NCBI GenBank assembly: GCA_036939355.1 | Contig: JALLAP010000685.1 | Coordinates: forward strand, 1-11,565 | Length of the DNA: 11,565 nucleotides | DNA from: Thalassiosira profunda | Taxonomy: Eukaryota > Bacillariophyta > Thalassiosirophyceae > Thalassiosirales > Thalassiosiraceae | Reading direction: 5' to 3' | In this document: positions 1-6,497 of the stretch, piece after piece | Numbering within the stretch: the stretch's first letter is position 1 | Layout: each line of letters begins with the position of its first letter | Notes under the pieces: generated by a model | Told to the model about the DNA's origin: nothing | Seen by the model: only the letters and a program-made list of their open reading frames with translations | Databases searched by the model: none | Made by a program: the position numbers and the translations under genes

Positions 1-1630
1 GCGGTATGATGCCGGTGCCCTCTTTCCGTCCCAGTATTTGGTTGGCGGCCTCGATACCCGTCACAAAGGCCAGCTCCTGGCTCCACGATCCATGACGGGA
101 GCGGACCAAATCACCCGCGAAGAACACGTTGGATACCGAGGTGGATTGGGCGTCGGGCATGTGCGCGTAACTTCCGGGAGCGTACCAGTTGACGGCCGAC
201 GGCAATCGGACGACCGCCGCGTCAAGTACCATGGCGTCGTTGCACTGTTTTCCGAGGATGGTGTTCAGGTCGCTCTTCACTTTGTCCACGATGGCTTCGT
301 CGCTCATCACCAGCAACGATGCTGCATGATAGTAATCCACCTCGATGACACTGCCCTCTGCCCCATCCAGCGAATGAAGCTTCGTAATATCAAAGTACGT
401 CATGCCGACCCCTTCGTCGAAGCCCCAGCAGGCATTGGCCGAGTACGGCGTGTCCAAAATCCGATCAAAGTACAGCCGCGTGGCGAGGACTCCAAGTCCG
501 CGGAGGTTGGCAAACTTGCGGAATTCCGCGAAGCGGGAGAGCTCCGGGCTGTTGCGCACGATGGCGTTGAGGGCCGCCCCTCCGACTGCGAGTACGACCT
601 TGTCGGCGGATAACGCCATCGTCTCCTCTTTGCCAACGCTCGTCTTGAGACACTTCAACCCAGTTATTGCCTGTTCGTCCTCGTCCAACTCGAACCCTCG
701 GACCTGCGTGGACGTTGCAAATCTTACCCCCTTTTCCTCCAAATACTGCAGCCACGGCTCCATGATCAACTCGCCAATGTTGCCCTTACACCATCTTACA
801 TCGAACGAGTTCTGGCTTTTTAGGACGAAGAAGTACGCCATTCCCAGTGCCGCAGCAGCGCTGCATTCCGCCCCCGGCGCGAACAGCCCAGTGAGGATCA
901 TGGGCTCGAACGCCTCGTCGTAACACCGTTTGGAGACGCCCAATTTCATGCACAAATCGCGGAAGGAGAGGTTGTCGTATTTCGACCAGGCCTCAGCGGA
1001 ATCATCGAACTCCGAGAAGGCCAACACTAACGGGAAGGCGCTCGCGCGGTCCAGTGGAGATAGATTGGTGAACTTGGTGTAGAACGCCTGCGCCAATCCG
1101 GTCGGGAGCTGCGGTTGCATGTCTCGGTACACCGGCCACACGGCCTCCAGTCCGCGAGGAGAGTATTGCCCCTGCTCCGCATATCCGGTTAGCACATCGC
1201 CAATGCTTTCTATCGTCGGCAGCTCCTCCAGAAACTGGAAGATGTTGTGATAGTTGTCCCAGAAGCCGTGCTGCCCCGCCTCCGCGGCCCTCGTGCCGTT
1301 GATCGTGTTGTATCCGTCGCGGACGAGCCCGCCCACTCTCGGCGCGGCATCTACCAGCGTAATATCCAATTGCGATGCCTGTTCGGAGGTGGCGAGCGCG
1401 TGGGCGGTCGAGAGGCCGCCCCACCCCCCGCCCACGATGACGATTCGCTCCTTGTCTGGCTCGTCGACCTCTTCTGATGGTGCTGCATCGTTCTCTTTGG
1501 CTGTGGCGAAGCGAGCCGCCGCGCGCCGGCCAACGCCGGCGGGGAGGCGCGTCGGCGGCCCCGCCGGCGGGACGAAGGCGGCGAGCGGCCGGGCGAGGCC
1601 GACGGCCGCGCCGAGCATGAGGGCGACCAT
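1..1630 (-). CDS. Plastid-targeted FAD-dependent amine oxidase / carotenoid desaturase-like protein (3' end beyond window)
   Basis: The minus strand is open from ATG 1630 to the left edge, 543 codons without an intron. An in-frame TGA lies upstream with no other ATG between. Residues 64-74 form a Rossmann FAD-binding loop (VIVGGGWGGLS), with acidic D94 and the RVGG motif at 98-101, as in the amine-oxidase/phytoene-desaturase superfamily. Near the C-terminus NVFFAGDLVRSRHGSW (501-516), followed by GIEAAN, is the second FAD-contact motif of desaturase-like flavoproteins, so little protein is probably missing. Residues 1-20 form a short hydrophobic signal peptide ending RPLAAFVPP, with Phe19 at the predicted cleavage +1 position. 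An Arg/Ala-rich stretch follows. This matches the ASAFAP-type bipartite presequence of stramenopile plastid proteins. The substrate is unknown: zeta-carotene desaturase-like, carotenoid isomerase-like and generic plastid FAD oxidoreductase are all possible. The family call is firm and the plastid location is likely. Confidence 0.88.
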   Translation of the reverse strand, partial: MVALMLGAAVGLARPLAAFVPPAGPPTRLPAGVGRRAAARFATAKENDAAPSEEVDEPDKERIVIVGGGWGGLSTAHALATSEQASQLDITLVDAAPRVGGLVRDGYNTINGTRAAEAGQHGFWDNYHNIFQFLEELPTIESIGDVLTGYAEQGQYSPRGLEAVWPVYRDMQPQLPTGLAQAFYTKFTNLSPLDRASAFPLVLAFSEFDDSAEAWSKYDNLSFRDLCMKLGVSKRCYDEAFEPMILTGLFAPGAECSAAAALGMAYFFVLKSQNSFDVRWCKGNIGELIMEPWLQYLEEKGVRFATSTQVRGFELDEDEQAITGLKCLKTSVGKEETMALSADKVVLAVGGAALNAIVRNSPELSRFAEFRKFANLRGLGVLATRLYFDRILDTPYSANACWGFDEGVGMTYFDITKLHSLDGAEGSVIEVDYYHAASLLVMSDEAIVDKVKSDLNTILGKQCNDAMVLDAAVVRLPSAVNWYAPGSYAHMPDAQSTSVSNVFFAGDLVRSRHGSWSQELAFVTGIEAANQILGRKEGTGIIP

Positions 1631-1891
1631 CCTCGCCGCCTCGTGTTGTAGTTGTTCGTTGCCCTTGTTGAAAAGTGAGCGAGACGCTGACGTCACGCCG
1701 AGATCTCACTTCAAGCTCTCACCCAACAACCAACCAACAACACCAACACCAAACCAACTTGCAAATTGCAAGCCGTTGCGTTGCCTCGGTCCATCGCCAT
1801 CCTGCCTTGCCATCCTCAAGCCCGCCGCCAGGCTCTAGCAGCGCCTCTCCGTGCAACCCGCCTGCGTTGACAGGGGAACTTTCGACACATC
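1631..1891. promoter_or_regulatory. Divergent promoter between FAD oxidoreductase and Mpv17 family genes
   Basis: These 261 bp separate two head-to-head start codons, so both promoters and both 5' untranslated regions must fit here. The region holds a perfect TGACGTCA palindrome at 1688-1695. The Mpv17-proximal half is rich in CA/CAA runs (about 1715-1770). I see no clear TATA box. The bidirectional reading is inferred from gene spacing only. Confidence 0.6.
1688..1695. promoter_or_regulatory. CRE-type palindrome TGACGTCA
   Basis: This is a perfect 8-bp CRE/ATF-type site, 58 bp upstream of the FAD oxidoreductase ATG and about 200 bp upstream of the Mpv17-family ATG. CREB/ATF-like bZIP factors bind TGACGTCA. 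TGACGT is also the reported core for stramenopile aureochromes and for CO2/cAMP-responsive elements of diatom carbonic anhydrase promoters. Function is inferred from position and sequence. Confidence 0.5.
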
Positions 1892-2719
1892 ATGTGGGCC
1901 ACATCTTCAGTGCTCTCGCGACGGGCGCTGGCGAGCAGGGGCCGCGCGTCGTTCCGGATACGATCGCCCGCGGCCGTCACCAACAACGTCCGACGGAGCA
2001 CCAACACCGACGCCGCCAACAAGGCGGCCAAAGACTCTGCAAAATCGACCGAGGCCATCGCAAAGCAATCATTTGCGGAACGAAACCCCTTCGTCTTCCA
2101 GCTGGGCGTCGCCACCGCCAAAACGTCCGCGGCCGACATCATGGTGCAGGTGGTGGTGGACAAAAAGAAGTGGGACGAAATCGACTACAAGCGCAACGCC
2201 ATCTTCGTCGTCTTCGGCTTTGCATACCTGGGCGGCTTCCAGTACTGGCTCATGGTGAACAAGTTCAGCAAATGGTTCCCAACGCGGCAACGGTTTGCGA
2301 CATTGAGTCTGGCGGAGAAGGTCAAAGACACGGCGGGGATGACCGACGCCCTCAAAATGGTGGCGTTCGACGTCTTCGTGCACCTGCCGCTCATCTACTT
2401 TCCGTCGTACTACACGTGCAAGGAGATCGTCACGGGGAGCACGTGGAACCCCCTCGATTGGGTGCGGGACGGGTGCACCAAGTACTGGAACAACATCGAT
2501 GAGGACTGTTTGGCGATGATCAAATTGTGGGGACCGAGCGACTGCATCCAGTTCAGCATGCCTATTCACATCAGCATGCCGTTCCGGCACATGGTGAGCT
2601 TCTTTTGGACGGCGTACGTGAGTTTTACGCGAGGGGGCGCGGACGCGGACGATAATGGCGAGGGAGAGGAGAAGGCGAAGACGTTGAAGCGGAGATTGAG
2701 CGTTTCCGGAGATTACTGA
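1892..2719 (+). CDS. Mpv17/PMP22 family membrane protein
   Basis: An intronless frame of 275 codons ends in TGA at 2717-2719. It has the Mpv17/PMP22 family layout of about four membrane segments. Hydrophobic stretches lie near residues 66-90, 102-122 and 155-172. The family signature appears as FDVFVHLPLIYFPSYY (159-174), and the C-terminal block LWGPSDCIQFSMPIHISM (212-229) is followed by the conserved Arg and the FFWTAYVSF segment (237-245). The family includes inner mitochondrial Mpv17/Sym1 and peroxisomal PMP22, which are thought to form channels or influence metabolite and nucleotide balance. Residues 1-35 are rich in Arg, Ser and Ala and nearly free of acidic residues, which suggests mitochondrial import, though a plastid or peroxisome cannot be excluded. 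The acidic-then-basic tail (251-275) is not part of the family core. The gene is divergent from the FAD oxidoreductase and convergent with Nse4. Confidence 0.9.
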   Translation: MWATSSVLSRRALASRGRASFRIRSPAAVTNNVRRSTNTDAANKAAKDSAKSTEAIAKQSFAERNPFVFQLGVATAKTSAADIMVQVVVDKKKWDEIDYKRNAIFVVFGFAYLGGFQYWLMVNKFSKWFPTRQRFATLSLAEKVKDTAGMTDALKMVAFDVFVHLPLIYFPSYYTCKEIVTGSTWNPLDWVRDGCTKYWNNIDEDCLAMIKLWGPSDCIQFSMPIHISMPFRHMVSFFWTAYVSFTRGGADADDNGEGEEKAKTLKRRLSVSGDY

Positions 2720-3045
2720 TGGCTGTAGGTAAAGAGATCCAAGAGTTTAGGAGAGTAGGAAATGCAATGGCAACAACACCGATCTGATGAACTGGGCGTT
2801 GCATATCTCAACAGCAATAAGTACGATATGCAACACATGGGACGCTGATCTATTGCTTGCAACATAACGTCTACTACAGACGTCCAAGCACTATTGTAAC
2901 TATTCCCCTTGCTGCATTTGCGTCACGCCAAGTGAGAAGCTCTGCAGCATTTTCTGTACAGCACAAACACGCTCGCAATTGCTCAATCTCAATCCCCAAC
3001 TCCCCCAATTGTCCTTCGCCGGCCAGCTGCCCAACTCAATGACCT
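2720..3045. other. Convergent intergenic region (3' ends of Mpv17-family gene and NSE4)
   Basis: These 326 bp lie between two facing stop codons. No frame here resembles a protein. Base composition is more AT-rich than in the flanking genes, as expected for untranslated 3' ends. No canonical AATAAA is evident on the plus strand; AATAAG occurs near 2816. I see no RNA gene. Confidence 0.6.
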
Positions 3046-4784
3046 CTAACGATCGTTGGACTTCCGCTTCCTATCCTTCTTCTCCTTCTTGGCCGCCACC
3101 TTCCCGTCCACCCGGTGGGGCACGTCGCTCCGCTCAACGTTGTACGCCGCGCACATGTCCCTCCAGTCCTTCATGTTCAAGCTCACGATGGCCTGTTTCG
3201 GCGGGGGCTGGTTGTCCCCTGTGGCGGTCGGTCGAATCACCGGCCCCGGCTCGGCCCCCAGCGCCTCCGCCTCCTCGTTCGTGCGCACCTTGATCCCGGC
3301 GTGCCCCTGCTTGACGAGGAAGCTGAAGTGAAAGACGTTCTCCACCGTCTGCGTGAAGCTCTGTGGATTGAACAGGCACCCCACTGCGTCGACCTGCGAG
3401 TTTGCCGCGATGAACTTCTTCTTCTTCTTCAGCAGGACGCGCTGGTCGTCGATGCCCTCCTGCGTCAGCTGGGTTTCGTACTCCACCGCCTTCTCCTGGG
3501 CCACCTCGTTCTCCGCCACGGCCCTCTTCATCAGAGTCTTGTTGATGNTCGTACTCCACCGCCTTCTCCTGGGCCACCTCGTTCTCCGCCACGGCCCTCT
3601 TCATCAGAGTCTTGTTGATGACTTTGATGTGCTTTTCGACCGCACTCAGCTCGTTCCCGTCGCTCTTCTTCTTTCCCGTCTGGTCCACATCTTCCGGAGC
3701 CTCCTCCTCCTCGTCGCTCTCCACCTCCGCCTGCTTCTTCCTCCGTTCGGGCTTCTTCCGCTCCTTGGGCGCATACTCAGCATCCAAGGGCCCGTAGAGG
3801 AAGGAGACGTTGCTGGGGAGGGCGTTGAAGCACACGCCCACCTGGTACCCGAGGCTGACCCAGTTGAATTGGGAGGACCCGGCGGGGGTCCCCTTTTTGC
3901 GGAGGGCCTGGGCGAGCTTGCCGGCGTCGTAGCGGGGGACCTGGCATTGGCGAGGGCAGTTGTGAGGGAATTGCAGTGGTTGGGTGAAGCAACAATGACG
4001 CCGTCATTGTGAACCACTCCCCTTCCCCTCCTCCCACCCCTCTCCGAAACAATGACGCCGTGCACCATCCCCCCCTAAATCTCCAATCCCCCCTCCGCAA
4101 ACTCACCTGCACGAGCTTCTCCGCCTGCCGCGCGGCCTGGGCGGCGAGCAAATCCACGTTCTCCGAATCCAGCACCGCCTCGCGGGTGTAGTGCACGTCG
4201 TCCCACAGCTCGTTGTTGGCGTCGCGGCGGTTCCTCAGTTCCTCGTCTCCCGTCTTGCCCCCCGCGCCGAGGGCGATGTCGGCGTTGAGCTCCCGCTGCT
4301 TCCGACGGAGGACGCGGCGGTNCCGTCTTGCCCCCCGCGCCGAGGGCGATGTCGGCGTTGAGCTCCCGCTGCTTCCGACGGAGGACGCGGCGGTCGGCCT
4401 CGGTCTGGTCGCTCTTGCTCTGTCGGTTGTGAAGATAAGTGGGGGAGGGGGGTGGTGCAGTGGTGAGAGGAGGTGGTTCAGGTCAAGAGCATTGTGGTGC
4501 AGGTAAAAGAGACAGTATTGGTCGGCGGTTCACGCAGCCGCCAGGCAATACAACACCACCACACAAAGCCCCCAACCCCCCATCAATTTGTCCATTATCA
4601 CGCCACTCACCATGATCTTGAACTCGTCCTTCCGCTTCTTCTTCTTCCGCTTCTTGCGGCGGCGGCGTTCCTCCTCCTCGGAGTCGCACTCCCGCTCCAC
4701 TTCATCCTCCTGATCCTCCATATCGCCGGAATAATTCTCGACGTTCTCGTCGTCCTCCTTTGCATGGGCCCGCTTCTTAGGCAT
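3046..4784 (-). CDS. NSE4: Nse4, kleisin subunit of the SMC5/6 complex (three exons, two assembly-gap duplications)
   Basis: Nse4 bridges the Smc5 and Smc6 heads in the nuclear SMC5/6 DNA-repair complex. Exons are 4784-4611, 4419-4107 and 3940-3046, with introns GTGAGT...ACAG (191 bp) and GTGAGT...CCAG (166 bp), both phase 0. After removing one 73-nt repeat from exon 2 and one from exon 3, the frame is open for 411 residues ending at TAG. Residues 1-58 are acidic then strongly basic (probable nuclear localisation signal). The N-terminal kleisin helix region carries DDVHYTREAVLDSEN (107-121) and a QAEKLVQVPRYD stretch (132-143). The Nse4 C-terminal winged-helix domain appears as FNPQSFTQTVENVFHFSFLV (306-325) with a final NMKDWRDMCAAY block (369-380). 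A Lys/Glu-rich charged linker (195-225) separates them. An upstream in-frame ATG at 4874 exists, but the start at 4784 (MPKKR) fits better. Upstream E2F-type sites suggest cell-cycle control. Confidence 0.9.
3476..3620. other. Assembly gap artefact: 72-bp duplication around N3548
   Basis: Bases 3476-3547 and 3549-3620 are identical 72-mers separated by one N. The duplication lies in exon 3 of NSE4 and shifts its frame; deleting 73 nt (one copy plus N) restores continuous Nse4 sequence. It is an unmerged contig overlap, not a biological repeat. Confidence 0.95.
4250..4394. other. Assembly gap artefact: 72-bp duplication around N4322
   Basis: Bases 4250-4321 and 4323-4394 are identical 72-mers flanking one N, in exon 2 of NSE4. 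Removing 73 nt joins the DRRVLRRKQREL segment to the DEELRNRRDANNE segment in frame. Confidence 0.95.
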
Positions 4785-4884
4785 GTTGGGTTGGTCCCTC
4801 TCTAGAGGGTCGCCGACGCCGTCGTTGTCGTGGAGAGGGGTGGGGCAAACGGTGCAGTGGAAATAATGGCGCACTTTGGCCTAC

Positions 4885-4892
4885 TTTGGCGC
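4885..4892. promoter_or_regulatory. E2F/DP consensus site TTTGGCGC
   Basis: TTTGGCGC matches the E2F consensus TTTSSCGC exactly, about 100 bp upstream of the NSE4 ATG. The 9-mer TGGCGCACT occurs at 4867-4875 and again at 4887-4895, and ACTTTGGC at 4873-4880 and 4883-4890, giving a compact repeated cluster. E2F sites commonly drive S-phase genes, which suits an SMC5/6 subunit. Binding is inferred. Confidence 0.45.
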
Positions 4893-4912
4893 ACTCCTTT
4901 TGGAGCTTGAGG

Positions 4913-4934
4913 TACGTAGGCGCGCAACTACGTA
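4913..4934. repeat. Inverted repeat TACGTAG-N8-CTACGTA
   Basis: Two exact 7-bp arms (4913-4919 and 4928-4934) flank the GC-rich spacer GCGCGCAA. Each arm contains the TACGTA palindrome, an A-box-type bZIP core. It may be a paired bZIP site in the shared promoter, or chance. Confidence 0.4.
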
Positions 4935-5131
4935 AGTTAGGAGGAGTTCTCATGCTTTGACACCGCCGCCGCGAGAACCTTGCTTTGCGCCCGTGCTGGT
5001 GGGCGACCTCTCGCTGATCATAAACAGAGCTCACCAATTCGATCGAATCAATCACCTCGAAACAAAGCAACAGCAAAGAACCCAGACGAAGTACATATCT
5101 CTCTAGAGCAAAAGCGCACTCTCGAAGCATC

Positions 5132-6169
5132 ATGACACCCGCCAAGCCGCGGCACCGCCACGCCCCGCTCGTCCACGACATGGACCTGCTCAACTCGCTC
5201 ATCCTCCTGTGGCTGGGCGTCGTCATCGCCGGCTTCGCCCTCAACGCCGGCGTCGAGTATTATTACGGCCACACGTTCTTTCCCTCCCTTTCGTTCAGCT
5301 TCGCGCCAATGACGGACAGCTCGGAGTGGACGCACCTCGAATCTCATGGGGACGTGGAGCTGATGTACCGTACCATTGCGCCTACCCTGGGATTGCACGC
5401 GCATCGGGCCGTGGCGGTGGCTGATATTCCCATCGAGGCAAGTTTTGCTGGATGGTTGAGTGTGGAATTGCAAAGAATTTGCTCAAATCTTATGTCCTTC
5501 TCCGCAGGCGTTGCTCCATGTGTTTCGCGACACGCCGAACAATGTACGTCGTTTCTCTTGCGCAGGATACCGAATGGCTGCTATTCATCTCTTCTTGGCA
5601 TCTCTACCCATTTCTATGTGTGTGCATATCTTTTGTGCATGTAACAGCCTCGCTGGATGAAGGATCTCAAGGAGGCTGACGAGCATCATAAATCAGGAGC
5701 CCATCACCTCCGGGGCGATGCACAGACCACGCAGAGTCAGACGAGCACGGTCAGGCAGAGATTCAATGTGCCTCTCCCAGGCGTTGCCGATCGGGAGGTG
5801 ATTATGACGAAAGTGATGACTGCCGTTGAAAAGAGTGATGGCACCCACTCCGCTGTCACTTACGACTTTACCTCCCTGCCCGAGGAAGAGACCGACGTTC
5901 CGCTCTGCACCGGGTGCGTCCGGGCCACGAACCTCGGCTCCAAATGGACCTTCACTTCCCTGAACGAAGGCGAGACGAAGATCGAAGTCGAAATGGCCGT
6001 GGATCCCAAGATGCCGAAGCGATCGACGTTCTTCGTGAACCTGCTGCAGAAGCGCTGGCCGCAGGCGAGCCTGCACGGATTGATGCGGGAGGCGAGGCAC
6101 CACCTGGGGAGAGACGGAGATGTGCAGGTGGCGAACACTTTCTTTCGGCTGTTCCCGTTGAAGACTTGA
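5132..6169 (+). CDS. Membrane-anchored START/SRPBCC-type lipid-binding domain protein (three exons)
   Basis: Exons 5132-5437, 5508-5543 and 5648-6169 join in phase 0 to give 287 residues. The first intron (70 bp) begins GCAAGT after GAG and ends CGCAG, a GC-AG intron. The second (104 bp) is GTACGT...AACAG. Residues 19-38 are one hydrophobic segment after a short basic N-terminus, a likely membrane anchor. From about residue 93 the sequence looks like a START domain: ADIPIEALLHVFRDTPNN (97-114) leads into PRWMKDLKEADEH, matching the usual helix ending in an invariant-type Trp. A later block, RATNLGSKWTFTSLNEG, is strand-rich, and the C-terminal helix is LLQKRWPQASLHGLMREA. START domains bind lipids or sterols in a hydrophobic pocket; the ligand here cannot be told. 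The microexon encodes the core of the first START helix, which supports the splicing model. The family is assigned by pattern, without a profile search. Confidence 0.72.
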
Positions 6170-6497
6170 AGTGATGGTTGCGGAACAGCTCAAGGGTAGG
6201 AATGGACGAAATGGGAACAACGAATGGGAACAACGAAAGCGAACAGACCGAAGTGAGAGAGCTGAAGTACGGCAAATGTAGTACGTTGGGGTCAGGCAAT
6301 CGAGTCAAGTAGTCATACGTTCAGATTGAATCGACATTATGCTGTTATCCACATGCGTGGTTGGTGTCTCGGTTGTCGCTGCCTTAAACTGACTTCAGTT
6401 CCGCGCAACCGTGTTGGATACTGCTCTATTCCGTCGATGTCGACGGCGCAGTGTGTGGTAGCTAGCTGACATTTAAACTCTCTGACCCTCTAGAAGC
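6170..6497. other. Convergent intergenic region with a 13-bp tandem duplication
   Basis: These 328 bp lie between the stop of the START-domain gene and the stop of the bZIP-PAS gene. No coding frame is convincing. A perfect tandem duplication of AATGGGAACAACG occupies 6210-6222 and 6223-6235. The rest is unremarkable 3' sequence; no canonical poly(A) signal is obvious. Confidence 0.55.

Larger units (their letters stand above)
4785..5131. promoter_or_regulatory. Divergent promoter between NSE4 and the START-domain gene
   Basis: These 347 bp hold both start regions and no convincing coding frame. The NSE4-proximal half carries a cluster of TTTGGC/GGCGC motifs (4867-4895) with one perfect E2F consensus, followed by a TACGTAG...CTACGTA inverted repeat (4913-4934). 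The stretch before ATG 5132 is A-rich and purine-rich, as in many 5' leaders. Confidence 0.55.

Noticed and set aside
38..613. Plus-strand frame of 191 codons near the left edge
   Set aside because: It lies antisense to the uninterrupted FAD oxidoreductase frame and has no protein-like features.
3416..3432. CTTCTTCTT microsatellite
   Set aside because: It encodes a Lys run (KKKKK) in Nse4 on the minus strand and is explained by coding sequence.
4785..4874. Upstream NSE4 start at ATG 4874
   Set aside because: It adds 30 residues without family resemblance and would place the E2F cluster almost at the start codon; the 4784 start gives a basic N-terminus typical of a nuclear protein.
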